Shown one piece after another: positions 1-8,107 of a stretch of 64,000 bases of DNA (position 1 is the first letter of the stretch; each line of letters opens with the position of its first letter). Below the pieces are notes generated by a model that searched no databases, had not been told where the DNA came from, and was given only the letters and a program-made list of their open reading frames with translations. Both the position numbers and the translations under genes were made by a program. Source of the stretch: Anaerococcus provencensis (GTDB lineage: Bacteria; Bacillota; Clostridia; Tissierellales; Peptoniphilaceae); NCBI RefSeq assembly GCF_000312365.2, contig NZ_HG003690.1, forward strand, positions 44,966-108,965, read 5' to 3'.

Positions 1-132
1 ATGGCAAAACAGTCAGTAGGATTTGGAGACCACTATCAAGCGGTTGCCAAAACCACAGGACTACATCATATAAACAAAGAAATCCTCGCAAAGCGAGGAC
101 TTCAAAGTTGTTTGGATTATTATTTGAATTAA
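1..132 (+). CDS. C-terminal end of group II intron reverse transcriptase/maturase (partial)
   Basis: A 43-codon open frame ends at the TAA at 130-132, immediately before ribozyme domain V. That is where an intron-encoded protein ends in compact class C introns. The visible residues (GLHHINKEILAKRGL region, then a CLDYYLN end) carry no catalytic motif, so the assignment rests on position next to domain V. The ATG at position 1 is probably internal, because the gene must continue leftwards. Confidence 0.55.
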   Translation: MAKQSVGFGDHYQAVAKTTGLHHINKEILAKRGLQSCLDYYLN

Positions 133-164
133 ACCGCTGTATGCCGAACGGCACGTACAGTGGT
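133..164 (+). ncRNA. Group II intron domain V hairpin
   Basis: The arm accgctgta pairs with tacagtggt, and tgccg pairs with cggca around a tiny loop. A two-base cg bulge sits on the 3' side. This is the catalytic domain V shape of group II introns. Domain VI follows at about 165-193 with a candidate bulged A. Confidence 0.75.
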
Positions 165-211
165 GTGAGAGGGGCTACATGTTAGCTCCTACTCGATTGT
201 GGAAAAAATTT

Positions 212-240
212 TTGACATTTAAAAACAACTTTGGTACTAT
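212..240 (+). promoter_or_regulatory. Sigma-A promoter for the XRE regulator
   Basis: TTGACA at 212-217 and TACTAT at 235-240 are separated by exactly 17 bases. The site lies just downstream of the intron end and reads into the regulator gene starting at 296. The -10 element lies inside the first copy of the direct repeat described separately. Confidence 0.75.
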
Positions 241-273
241 AAATGTAACATATTTAGTACTATAAATGTAACA
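235..273 (+). repeat. Two 16-bp direct repeats over the promoter (candidate operator)
   Basis: The 16-mer tactataaatgtaaca occurs at 235-250 and again at 258-273, a 23-bp period of about two helical turns. The first copy includes the -10 box and the second covers the likely transcription start. This placement fits autorepression by the small XRE protein encoded just downstream. The binding partner is inferred. Confidence 0.6.
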
Positions 274-295
274 TTTTCTATGAAAGGATAAGCAC

Positions 296-499
296 GTGGA
301 AGTTCAAATAGAAAATAGAATTGCAGAATTTAGAAAGGAAAAAGGCCTATCTCAGCATAAGCTAGCAATAGCTGTTGGTCTAAAGAGGAGATCGATCATG
401 GCCTATGAAAACAACACCATAAGCCCAACACTTGAAACAGCCTACAAAATCTGCAAGGTCTTGGACAAGGATATCAAAGAAGTATTTATTTTTAAATAG
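296..499 (+). CDS. Small XRE/Cro-family transcriptional regulator
   Basis: The 67-residue protein is essentially one helix-turn-helix domain (residues 5-60; motif LSQHKLAIAVGLKRRSIMAYE, then a second-helix stretch SPTLETAYKICKVL and a C-terminal VFIF) of the YozG/HTH_3 type. The start is GTG, preceded by gaaagga. It has its own promoter (212-240) with repeated operator-like elements, and the next gene begins 9 bases after its stop, so the two form an operon. A likely role is autoregulation and control of the membrane- or stress-related neighbour; the target is unknown. Confidence 0.8.
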   Translation: MEVQIENRIAEFRKEKGLSQHKLAIAVGLKRRSIMAYENNTISPTLETAYKICKVLDKDIKEVFIFK

Positions 500-508
500 G
501 AGAAGATA

Positions 509-925
509 ATGGGACTATTATTTAACGATACAAATGAAATAAAAACAAAGGTTAAAGAAAACTTTGGCGATAATAAAAATTTCCTAGTAGCAATGAAATA
601 TAATGATACAAAAACAGGACTAGGAAAACTTGTAATTAGTAATCTGCTATATACAATGGATTCGGCAAGAACATTTATCCTATACTTCAGCCCAAAAGGC
701 ATATATGAAAAAGAAATAAGCAATTCAAGTAAGGGAAATTTTACTCTCTTGTCAGCAAATGAAATAGAAGACTTTGAAATAGAAGAAAAATCTAACAAAA
801 CAATTATAAACTTACTACACTTAGGTAAAAAGATAAGCTATGAAATTCCTTATAAGGGCAAGATTTTCATGGATAACGAGAAAAATTTACAAATCTTAAA
901 GGCAAATAATTGGAATATGATTTAA
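509..925 (+). CDS. Hypothetical protein, possible PH-like fold
   Basis: I do not recognise this 138-residue protein with certainty. It has no signal peptide or membrane helix. The middle and end alternate beta-like segments (FILYFSPKGIYEKEI, IEDFEIEE, KKISYEIPYKGKIF), reminiscent of bacterial PH-like domains. A good Shine-Dalgarno (taggagaag) precedes the ATG. It is cotranscribed with the XRE regulator 9 bases upstream, which suggests a regulator-target pair. Confidence 0.55.
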   Translation: MGLLFNDTNEIKTKVKENFGDNKNFLVAMKYNDTKTGLGKLVISNLLYTMDSARTFILYFSPKGIYEKEISNSSKGNFTLLSANEIEDFEIEEKSNKTIINLLHLGKKISYEIPYKGKIFMDNEKNLQILKANNWNMI

Positions 926-1020
926 CATTCAAAATTTAAAATAATATTATCATTAATAGATAGATTTAATATGTTTAATAATAATTTGATATAATAAATT
1001 CAAAAGTATAAGGAGAACTT

Positions 1021-1785
1021 ATGTATAAGATTGAAAATTTTCTAAACAATGATGATATTGACGTAACTTACCAGATGGGTGCCTTTAGAGTTGCTGAGTA
1101 CAAGAGAGACCTATCAGTTACCAAAGAAACTGCCCAAAGAGAATACTTTGCCTCACAAATGGGTGTTAGATTAAAACAACTAGTATGTGACCTAAAACAA
1201 AGCCCAGTTACTGTACAAGCGGGTGCTATGCAATGGATGATAGGAAATGTAAATGCTAGTTCTGGCATCAAAGGAGTTGGTGATTTTATAGGCAAAAGTT
1301 TAAGAAGTACAGTTACCAAGGAAACTGCTGTAAAACCAGAATACCATGGAACAGGCATGATAGTCCTAGAACCTACTTATAAATATATAATTCTTATAGA
1401 TGTTGGAGCTTGGAATGGATCAATCGTCCTAGAAGATGGATATTATTTGGCCAGTGAAGCAAGTCTCCAACATAAAATAGCAACAAGAAGTTCATTTTCA
1501 TCTGCTGTTGCCGGTGGAGAAGGACTATTCAACCTAAGCCTTAGGGGAAATGGCGTAGTTGCCCTTGAGTCACCAGTAGCTAGGAATGAATTAATCGAAA
1601 TCGACCTAGTTGATGATGAACTAAAAATAGATGGGTCATTTGCCATAGCTTGGTCGGGATCATTGAAATTTACAGTAGAGCGCTCAACAAGTTCGCTAGT
1701 GGGATCGGCAGTAAGTGGAGAAGGCTTGGTGAATGTATACAGAGGAACAGGCAAAGTTTTGATGGCACCTGTTGACTTTAATTAA
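1021..1785 (+). CDS. AIM24 family protein
   Basis: The 254-residue protein has the glycine-rich beta-sandwich pattern of the AIM24/DUF124 family: internal repeats such as VTVQAGAMQWMIGNV, GTGMIVLEP and GEGLVNVYRGTGKVLMAP. The family is widespread in bacteria and named after a mitochondrial protein, but its biochemical role is poorly defined. There is no signal peptide. The start ATG follows aaggaga at proper spacing, and a TATAAT-like -10 lies at 990-995. The gene stands alone. Confidence 0.8.
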   Translation: MYKIENFLNNDDIDVTYQMGAFRVAEYKRDLSVTKETAQREYFASQMGVRLKQLVCDLKQSPVTVQAGAMQWMIGNVNASSGIKGVGDFIGKSLRSTVTKETAVKPEYHGTGMIVLEPTYKYIILIDVGAWNGSIVLEDGYYLASEASLQHKIATRSSFSSAVAGGEGLFNLSLRGNGVVALESPVARNELIEIDLVDDELKIDGSFAIAWSGSLKFTVERSTSSLVGSAVSGEGLVNVYRGTGKVLMAPVDFN

Positions 1786-1885
1786 AAATATTTTTTAAAA
1801 AAGTGTTTAGGAAATCATTTGCTGGGTATAATATAAATAAGAAAAATATATTTTTCATAAACTGATGGAATAGGAGGACAGTCCA

Positions 1886-2146
1886 ATGAAAAGTGAAGAC
1901 TCACAGTTTGAGCTATATTTTAAGCCAGATTGTCCATATTGCTTGAAGGTGTTAAATTTCTTTAGAGAAAATGACATTGAAAAATTCCCATCATATAACA
2001 TAGAAGATGCGACTTGCGGAGATGAAAATAAGAAAAAGTTAGAAGAAGTCGGAGGAAAGGTCCAGGTACCATGTCTTGTTATAGATGGTAAGGCAATGTA
2101 TGAATCTGACGATATAATTGAATACGCAAAAGAAAATCTTCTTTAA
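1886..2146 (+). CDS. Glutaredoxin-like / GST N-terminal thioredoxin-fold protein
   Basis: The 86-residue protein is one thioredoxin-fold domain. It has the redox motif CPYC at residues 16-19, the cis-proline loop VQVPCLVIDG, and a C-terminal helix after the ESDDIIEYAKE motif typical of glutaredoxins. It probably reduces disulfides or mixed thiols in the cytosol. A strong ribosome site (aggagga) precedes the ATG. It is monocistronic, with a TATAAT at 1827-1832 but no clear -35. The long gap downstream holds a separate structured stretch. Confidence 0.8.
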   Translation: MKSEDSQFELYFKPDCPYCLKVLNFFRENDIEKFPSYNIEDATCGDENKKKLEEVGGKVQVPCLVIDGKAMYESDDIIEYAKENLL

Positions 2147-2442
2147 GATAAAATATGTAGTAAATGATTGCTATTAAGCCTCGGTTGAAACTTAGAGAAT
2201 AAAAGAAAGTGGATAAGTCCAATGTACACACTTCAGTTTTGATATGGCGATATGAGTAATTAAAGAAATTTGCTTTGAAGAATACAACTAAACCCAAGCT
2301 TTTAAGATTATTATAAAAACAGGAGTCAACAATACCAGTTGATGCTAGGATAAATCGCAAAGTAAGAAAATAGTCAAGACGACTTATCTAGCCCTTGTTT
2401 GGAGAATGATTTTAATAGATGCTTGGGTTTTTTAGTGCAATA
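2147..2442. other. Non-coding gap with possible structured RNA
   Basis: No convincing gene is visible in this stretch. The segment aaacccaagc (2290-2299) is the exact reverse complement of gcttgggttt (2421-2430), which runs into more T residues like a terminator. An 8-base complement, gataagtc (2213-2220 region) with gacttatc (2381-2388), would cross that helix. The first pairing is unlikely by chance; the second could easily be chance. It could be a small RNA of about 140 nt or a long leader, but I cannot match it to a known family. Confidence 0.3.
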
Positions 2443-2464
2443 AAAAAATCCAGGCATAGCCTGG
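2443..2464 (-). terminator. Rho-independent terminator of the DUF1232 gene
   Basis: On the minus strand, ccaggc-tat-gcctgg is followed by a run of T residues (the a-tract at 2443-2448). It begins 6 bases past the stop of the minus-strand gene at 2470-2751. Confidence 0.8.
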
Positions 2465-2469
2465 AAATT

Positions 2470-2751
2470 TTAATCCATTTCTTGATAATTAATATCTTCT
2501 ATTTCATCCTTTTTTTCATCCATAACAGTATCTGGGATCATTTTTCCTGCAATTGTAAACAAAATAGCCATTACAATTGCGTCGTCAAACCATCCTAAGA
2601 ATGGAACAACGTCAGCTACCAAATCTGCTGGCATTACTGCGTAAAGTATTGCTGCTAGTACGGCGATTTTTGCGCTGGCAGGTGTGTTTTTGTTAAATAG
2701 AGCTTTCATAAAAGCAGGAATGGATGTTCTGATTGTATTTAATTTATTCAT
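2470..2751 (-). CDS. DUF1232 (YkvA-like) small membrane protein
   Basis: The 93-residue protein carries the DUF1232 signature around residues 37-60: YAVMPADLVADVVPFLGWFDD, a helix-turn-helix pair of hydrophobic segments. A second hydrophobic stretch (AIVMAILFTIAGKMI) follows, then an acidic tail. Family members are small membrane-associated proteins without a settled function. The gene is monocistronic and convergent with the glutaredoxin-like gene. The start ATG has a good minus-strand ribosome site (aaggggt). Confidence 0.8.
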   Translation of the reverse strand: MNKLNTIRTSIPAFMKALFNKNTPASAKIAVLAAILYAVMPADLVADVVPFLGWFDDAIVMAILFTIAGKMIPDTVMDEKKDEIEDINYQEMD

Positions 2752-2891
2752 AAAAACCCCTTTCTTAAAATGAGTTTAAATAATATTAACTTGTAAGATT
2801 ATTATACTTGAATATTTTAAAAGTCAAGTTAATTATATTTAATGTTTATAAAAAATCTTTTCTTTGGTATAATATTACAAAGGAGAATAGT

Positions 2892-3890
2892 ATGGGATTT
2901 AGATATAGAAAAAGTATAAATCTAGGCAAGGGCTTTAGAGTAAACATGAGCAAATCTGGGCCAGGATTTTCCTGGGGCGGCAAGGGCTTTAGGCTTACAA
3001 GAACTGCCAAGGGCAACATACGTGGAACTGCCTACATACCAGGCACGGGCGTTTCCTACCAAAAGGAATTCAAAAACCCTTTTAATAATACCAAGGCCCA
3101 AAAGGCCACAACTAGCAAGAAAAGAGAGGATGTAAGCAATAATTCCAAGAATTTTACTAATGATATAGGCAATATCAAATCAGGAGATATGGGAGAGCTA
3201 GTAGCAGCCAAAAATCAAAACAAGACCAATAAAATTATTGCTGGAATATTGGTTCTCGCAGGAATAGGACTTGCAATAATAAACCCACTATTTTTGATCA
3301 TATCAGCCCTAGGACTAGTCTTTGGCCTATATAGCAAAAATAATGATACCATAAAAATAGACTACGACTTCACCGATGAAGCAGCCAAAGAACTAAGCCA
3401 AACCAACAAACTCCTAGAAGGAATTATGGAATCAGATGAGGTCTGGCTAGTCACAGAAGCAGAAGAACTAAGCGATGAAACGGGCGCAGATATGAAAATC
3501 CTATCTCGCATGCCAATAAGCTACTACAAGGGCAACGAAGAGATAGAAACAAATGCAGAGACCTTTACCCTAGACGCAACATCTAGCAAATTTATATTTT
3601 TGCCAGATTCTATAGTAATAAAAGAGGGAAACAAGGTAAATGCCTTAAACTTCAAAGACATAGACATCAACCTAGGCAAAATGACCTTCCTAGAAGACCA
3701 GACTCCAGCAAAAGATGGCACAGTACTTGGCAAAACCTATGAGCATACCAACAAAGACGGCAGCCCAGATAGGAGATATAAAGAAAATAGAGAAGTTTAT
3801 CTAGTAGAATACGGATTCTTGTCCCTATATAACTCAACTGGCTTAGATACTCTGATAGTATTTTCTGATACGGTTTTGGATGGGGAGTAA
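2892..3890 (+). CDS. DUF4236 domain protein with membrane segment
   Basis: The first 60 residues (start GFRYRKSINLGKGFRVN, then SKSGPGFSWGGKGFR and GTAYIPGTGVSYQKEF) are a classical DUF4236 domain. A linker, a hydrophobic hairpin (residues about 112-145, IIAGILVLAGIGLAIINPLF) and a soluble C-terminal region follow. An upstream in-frame ATG at 2808 exists, but the start at 2892 has the ribosome site (aaaggag) and begins exactly with the family's conserved N-terminus. The protein is 332 residues. Function unknown; it probably forms an operon with the methyltransferase 3 bases downstream. Confidence 0.8.
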   Translation: MGFRYRKSINLGKGFRVNMSKSGPGFSWGGKGFRLTRTAKGNIRGTAYIPGTGVSYQKEFKNPFNNTKAQKATTSKKREDVSNNSKNFTNDIGNIKSGDMGELVAAKNQNKTNKIIAGILVLAGIGLAIINPLFLIISALGLVFGLYSKNNDTIKIDYDFTDEAAKELSQTNKLLEGIMESDEVWLVTEAEELSDETGADMKILSRMPISYYKGNEEIETNAETFTLDATSSKFIFLPDSIVIKEGNKVNALNFKDIDINLGKMTFLEDQTPAKDGTVLGKTYEHTNKDGSPDRRYKENREVYLVEYGFLSLYNSTGLDTLIVFSDTVLDGE

Positions 3891-3893
3891 GAA

Positions 3894-4694
3894 ATGGACA
3901 TAAATGATATTTTGAAAATCACAGATGATCTTAAAAGAAATGACGAACTATATAAAATATTTGATGAAGAAAAAAGACTAGAAAGTAAAGCTGGATCAGT
4001 AGAAAAAATAACAACAATTAATGAAATTGATAAACTTATAAACAGCAAAACAAAAGTCCTAGATATTGGGGCAGCAACAGGTGTATATAGTCTTTATCTA
4101 GCAGAAAAAGTAGATGAAGTCGTATCATATGAGCCATCTAGTGCTAATTTTTCAAAATTAGATGAGAAGATTTCTCAAGGAAATATTAAAAATATCAAAG
4201 CTTACAAAAAGTCATCCATGGATATGGGTGATCTACCTAGCAATTACTTTGACTTAGTATTACTTTTTGGTCCAATGTATCACCTGTCAAATGAAGAAGA
4301 TAGGCAATTTACCCTAAAGCAGGCCAAAAGAGTATGTAAGAAGGGTGGTCATATCTTAATAGCATTTATAAATCACGATATGATTCCAATGACAGAAACT
4401 AAGTACAATCCAAATTTCATGTCAACAGATCTTTTTGACCAAGGAAAATTGAGGGTTAAAAACACTCCATTCATATATTTCACTCTAGATGAATGCACAA
4501 AAATGCTAGAAAAAGAAAACTTAAAAATAAAAGAGAGGATAGCAAGCGACGGATTTTCTGAAATTTTAGCAGATAAAATTAATCAAATGTCAGAAGAAAG
4601 TTTCTCCACATACTTAGCTTGGCACCAAAGCCACTCAAAAAATGAAAATCTATTATCAGCAAGCAACCACTTTTTGTTTGTGTGTGAAAATTAA
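3894..4694 (+). CDS. Class I SAM-dependent methyltransferase
   Basis: The 266-residue protein has motif I, VLDIGAATGVYSLYLA, at about residues 54-69. An acidic residue ends the next strand (VVSYEPS). A motif IV-like FDLVLLFGPMYHL and a post-motif segment GGHILIAF follow, so a methyltransferase fold is clear. The substrate cannot be told; members of this branch act on small molecules or proteins. Its start overlaps the region of the DUF4236 stop (taagaaATG), implying translational coupling. A terminator follows at 4701. Confidence 0.8.
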   Translation: MDINDILKITDDLKRNDELYKIFDEEKRLESKAGSVEKITTINEIDKLINSKTKVLDIGAATGVYSLYLAEKVDEVVSYEPSSANFSKLDEKISQGNIKNIKAYKKSSMDMGDLPSNYFDLVLLFGPMYHLSNEEDRQFTLKQAKRVCKKGGHILIAFINHDMIPMTETKYNPNFMSTDLFDQGKLRVKNTPFIYFTLDECTKMLEKENLKIKERIASDGFSEILADKINQMSEESFSTYLAWHQSHSKNENLLSASNHFLFVCEN

Positions 4695-4700
4695 TAGAAT

Positions 4701-4741
4701 AAAGCTGGTGAGCAGTTCATCCTGTATTATCAGCTTTTTTG
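4701..4741 (+). terminator. Rho-independent terminator after methyltransferase gene
   Basis: The arm aaagctg (4701-4707) pairs with cagcttt (4731-4737), followed by T residues. It ends the DUF4236-methyltransferase transcript ahead of the sialic acid operon. Confidence 0.65.
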
Positions 4742-4763
4742 TTTGCAAAAATAATGGTCATAT

Positions 4764-4833
4764 CATTTTCCTGTTTTCCTGAATTCACTTTCACCAAAAA
4801 CTTAAGGAAAACGGGAAAATGTTATCTTTTTTT
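4764..4833 (+). promoter_or_regulatory. 17-bp inverted repeat with T-run upstream of nan operon
   Basis: The arm at 4764-4780 (cattttcctgttttcct) is complementary to 4805-4821 (aggaaaacgggaaaatg) with a single G-U position. A T-rich run lies at 4826-4833. The stem is long and precedes the nan promoter. It could be a second terminator, an attenuator of an upstream transcript, or an operator for the RpiR regulator of this operon. A shorter hairpin (4835-4842 with 4861-4868) lies between it and the promoter. Confidence 0.55.
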
Positions 4834-4872
4834 GCTTGTTACTGAAAGTAATTTCTGAATGTAGCAAGTAAA

Positions 4873-4901
4873 TTGAAATTATATTCAAGACGGTATATAA
4901 T
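4873..4901 (+). promoter_or_regulatory. Promoter of the sialic acid (nan) operon
   Basis: TTGAAA (4873-4878) and TATAAT (4896-4901) are 17 bases apart. The predicted transcription start is about 15 bases before the nanE ATG, with aggagg in between, so the leader is very short. The hairpin with arms 4835-4842 and 4861-4868 sits directly upstream, where an RpiR-type regulator could act. Confidence 0.75.
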
Positions 4902-4923
4902 TTCCTTAAATGAGGAGGAAGGA

Positions 4924-5619
4924 ATGAGTGATAGTAAAAAAATTGAATCTTTGAAGGGTAAGCTCATTGTTTCTTGCCAAGCCTTGGCTGATGAACCTTT
5001 GCATTCTTCATTTATTATGGGAAGGATGGCAAGGGCTGCCAAAGTAGGTGGGGCAAGTGGCATCAGAGCGAATACTAGCGAAGATATTAGAGAAATCCAA
5101 AAAGAAGTGGATCTTCCAATTATAGGCATAGTTAAAAGAGACTATGACGATTCGAAAGTATACATAACACCAACTATGGCTGAAGTTGAGGAACTTATAC
5201 CAACTAATGTAGATATAATAGCCCTTGATGCTACAGGAGACCTTAGACCAAATGGACTTATCCTTGATGATTTTTATAAGGAAATCAGAGATAAATATCC
5301 TGACCAATTGTTGATGGCCGATTGTTCTACTGTCGAAGAAGCCATCCACGCAGATGAACTTGGCTTTGATTTTGTTGGCACAACCTTGGTTGGATACACA
5401 GACCAATCTAGGGAAGATAAGATCGAGGCAGATGACTTTGCTATACTTAAGAAGATTATCAAAAATGTAGGTGCAAGGGTCATTGCCGAGGGCAATATCA
5501 ATACGCCAGAAAAGGCAAAGAGGGTTATAGACCTAGGTGCTTATAGTGTAGTTGTTGGTTCAATAATAACTAGACCACAAGTTATTACAAAGAATTTCGT
5601 TGATAAATTAGCAGAATAA
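4924..5619 (+). CDS. nanE: N-acetylmannosamine-6-phosphate 2-epimerase
   Basis: The 231-residue TIM-barrel protein converts ManNAc-6-P to GlcNAc-6-P in cytosolic sialic acid breakdown. NanE hallmarks are visible: the N-terminal [51 protein letters not shown], and the C-terminal phosphate loop [13 protein letters not shown] with [10 protein letters not shown]. An earlier in-frame ATG at 4873 lies in the promoter itself, so the start is the ATG at 4924 after gaggagg. It is the first gene of the nan operon; nanA follows after 26 bases. Confidence 0.92.
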   Translation: MSDSKKIESLKGKLIVSCQALADEPLHSSFIMGRMARAAKVGGASGIRANTSEDIREIQKEVDLPIIGIVKRDYDDSKVYITPTMAEVEELIPTNVDIIALDATGDLRPNGLILDDFYKEIRDKYPDQLLMADCSTVEEAIHADELGFDFVGTTLVGYTDQSREDKIEADDFAILKKIIKNVGARVIAEGNINTPEKAKRVIDLGAYSVVVGSIITRPQVITKNFVDKLAE

Positions 5620-5645
5620 TTAATATTTTTAAAGGAAAGGACATT

Positions 5646-6569
5646 ATGAGAAATTTAGATAAATACAAGGGAGTTATTCCAGCATTTTATGCTTGTTATG
5701 ATGATGAGGGCAACATTAGTCCAGAAAGAGTGAGAAATCTTACAAAATATTTTATAGAAAAAGGCGTTAAGGGTCTTTATGTCAATGGTTCTTCTGGAGA
5801 ATGTATCTACCAAAGTGTTGAGGATAAGAAAATCGTTTTAGAAAATGTCATGGAAGAAGCAAAAGGCAAATTAACAGTTATTGCCCACGTAGCTTGCAAC
5901 AACACAAAAGATTCTATGGAACTTGCAGCTCATGCAGAAAGCCTTGGAGTAGATGCCATAGCTGCTATACCACCTATATATTTTAGACTACCAGAATATG
6001 CTATAGCAGAATATTGGAACGACATATCATTAGCTGCTCCAAATACAGACTTTGTAATCTACAACATCCCACAACTAGCAGGTGTTGCACTTACACCAAG
6101 CCTATTTGCAGAAATGAGAAAAAATCCTAGAGTAATAGGCGTTAAAAACTCATCTATGCCAGTTCAAGACATACAAATGTTCAAGCAAGATGCTGGCGAA
6201 GATTACATCATCTTCAACGGTCCAGATGAACAATTTATCTCAGGCCGTCTAATCGGTGCTGAAGGAGCAATCGGTGGAACATATGGTGCTATGCCAGACT
6301 TATTCTTAAAGATGAACGAACACCTAGTAAATGGCAACTTAGAAGAAGCTAGAAAGATGCAATATGACATCAATGCTATCATCTACAAGATGGTATCAGG
6401 CCATGGCAATATGTATGCAGTTATAAAAGCTATACTTAAAGAAAATGAAGGCCTAGAACTTGGCTCTGTAAGAAAACCTTTAGCAGGACTTATAGATTCT
6501 GATCAAGCTATAGTAAAAGAAGCAGCTGCCATGATCGATAAGGCTCGTGAAAAATACATCACAAACTAA
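5646..6569 (+). CDS. nanA: N-acetylneuraminate lyase
   Basis: The 307-residue DHDPS/NAL-family aldolase splits sialic acid into ManNAc and pyruvate. The GSSGE motif for pyruvate carboxylate binding is at residues 48-52. The catalytic tyrosine is in IYN near residue 139, and the Schiff-base lysine is K167 in IGVKNSS. Length is normal. It lies between nanE and the transporter in the same operon, which fixes the sialate lyase role over dihydrodipicolinate synthase. A clear ribosome site (aaaggaaagg) precedes the ATG. Confidence 0.92.
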   Translation: MRNLDKYKGVIPAFYACYDDEGNISPERVRNLTKYFIEKGVKGLYVNGSSGECIYQSVEDKKIVLENVMEEAKGKLTVIAHVACNNTKDSMELAAHAESLGVDAIAAIPPIYFRLPEYAIAEYWNDISLAAPNTDFVIYNIPQLAGVALTPSLFAEMRKNPRVIGVKNSSMPVQDIQMFKQDAGEDYIIFNGPDEQFISGRLIGAEGAIGGTYGAMPDLFLKMNEHLVNGNLEEARKMQYDINAIIYKMVSGHGNMYAVIKAILKENEGLELGSVRKPLAGLIDSDQAIVKEAAAMIDKAREKYITN

Positions 6570-6583
6570 ATCAGGAGAAACTT

Positions 6584-8098
6584 ATGCAAGGATTTACAAA
6601 TATTGATTTAGCAATACTAATAGTCTACTTAGCGGCTGTTCTATTTGCTGGTCTTCACTTCTCAAAAAAAGAGATGAAGGGCAAGGAATATTTTAAGGGA
6701 GATGGATCCATACCTTGGTGGGTAACATCAGTATCCATCTTTGCAACCCTACTTAGTCCTATATCTTTCTTATCCCTTCCAGGAAACTCATATGCAGGCA
6801 CTTGGCTTATGTGGTTTGCCCAATTGGGTATGATCATAGCTATTCCATTTACAATCAAGTTCTTCTTGCCTATCTATAGCAGACTTGATATTGATACAGC
6901 CTACCACTATCTTGAACTAAGATTTAAGAGCAAGGGCCTAAGAGTTCTTGGAGCTATAATGTTTATCATCTATCAAGTAGGACGTATGTCTATCATCATG
7001 TATCTACCATGTATGGTACTTTCTAAGCTTATGGGCATTAGCGTAGATCTATTGATAATTATTATGGGAGTTATTGCTATCATATATTCCTACACAGGTG
7101 GACTAAAATCAGTACTATGGACTGACTTTATCCAAGGATCTGTCCTATTAATTGGTGTAACTTTCGGATTAATATACCTAATTTCTCATATAGATGGGGG
7201 ACTTGGTGCAATAAACTTAGAACTGTTCACCAACCACAAATTTTTAGCCGTAGATCAACCAATGTTCGACCCAAATATATTTAGAGATAGTGTATTTTTA
7301 TTAATAGTTGGTGCAGGATTAAATACAATTGGTTCATATGTATCAAGTCAAGATATTGTACAAAGATTTACAACGACAACTGATACTAAGAAACTTAACA
7401 AAATGATGAAAACTAATGGACTCCTTTCCATATTTATATCAACAGTATTTTACCTAATAGGTACTGGATTATTTGTTTTCTATAATGTCCAAGGCAACCC
7501 TTTGCCACCAGCAGCTCAACAAGACCAAATATTTGCATCTTGGATAGCTTTTGAACTACCTGTAGGTGTTACTGGATTATTACTTGCAGCCATATACGCA
7601 GCCAGCCAATCAACCCTATCAACTGGCCTAAACTCAGTAGCATCAAGCTGGACCCTAGATATTCAATCAAGATTAAACAAAAAAGAGCTATCATTTGAGC
7701 AACAAACCAAAATCGGTCAAAGAGTATCATTAATAGTTGGTATATTTGCTATAATCGTATCAATAATACTAGCTCACGGTTCCATCAAGTCAGCCTATGA
7801 ATGGTTCAACGGCTTCATGGGTCTAGTACTAGGCATATTAGTAGGTATATTCATACTAGGAGCATTTACAAAAGTAGCAAATAAGTTCGGAGCAAGCCTA
7901 GCCTTTGTTGTATCATCTTTACTAATGGTATACATCAAATACTTTGTAGATCCAGCAAAAGTATCATTTTGGTCATATTCCATTATTTCAATAGTAGTTT
8001 CCCTAGTGGTTGGAGTAATTGGGTCTATAATCTACAACAAAGTTAAGGGAGTAGAAGACCTAGCACCAGCTGGCACAACAATTTATAAGGCAAAATAG
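6584..8098 (+). CDS. Sodium:solute symporter, probable sialic acid transporter
   Basis: The 504-residue membrane protein of the SSS family has about 13 predicted transmembrane helices. Typical SSS segments are visible: an N-terminal DLAILIVYLAAVLFAG helix, the motif SVSIFATLLSPISFLSLPG, the TGGLKSVLWTDFIQG segment and SQSTLSTGLNSVASSW. Location between nanA and the YhcH gene makes sodium-driven sialic acid uptake the best reading, equivalent to SiaT/NanT of this family. It starts 14 bases after nanA. Confidence 0.88.
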   Translation: MQGFTNIDLAILIVYLAAVLFAGLHFSKKEMKGKEYFKGDGSIPWWVTSVSIFATLLSPISFLSLPGNSYAGTWLMWFAQLGMIIAIPFTIKFFLPIYSRLDIDTAYHYLELRFKSKGLRVLGAIMFIIYQVGRMSIIMYLPCMVLSKLMGISVDLLIIIMGVIAIIYSYTGGLKSVLWTDFIQGSVLLIGVTFGLIYLISHIDGGLGAINLELFTNHKFLAVDQPMFDPNIFRDSVFLLIVGAGLNTIGSYVSSQDIVQRFTTTTDTKKLNKMMKTNGLLSIFISTVFYLIGTGLFVFYNVQGNPLPPAAQQDQIFASWIAFELPVGVTGLLLAAIYAASQSTLSTGLNSVASSWTLDIQSRLNKKELSFEQQTKIGQRVSLIVGIFAIIVSIILAHGSIKSAYEWFNGFMGLVLGILVGIFILGAFTKVANKFGASLAFVVSSLLMVYIKYFVDPAKVSFWSYSIISIVVSLVVGVIGSIIYNKVKGVEDLAPAGTTIYKAK

Positions 8099-8107
8099 GA
8101 GAAAAAT

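Larger units (their letters stand above)
1..198 (+). mobile_element. 3' end of a group II intron (5' part outside window)
   Basis: The window opens in the last 43 codons of an open frame. This is followed directly by a domain V-like hairpin (133-164) and a domain VI-like stem with the terminal motif ctcctactcgatt ending near 198, a layout typical of bacterial class C group II introns. The rest of the ribozyme and the reverse transcriptase lie upstream of the window. The intron differs in sequence from the second one at 46310-48650. The exact 3' splice point is inferred from the motif. Confidence 0.75.
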
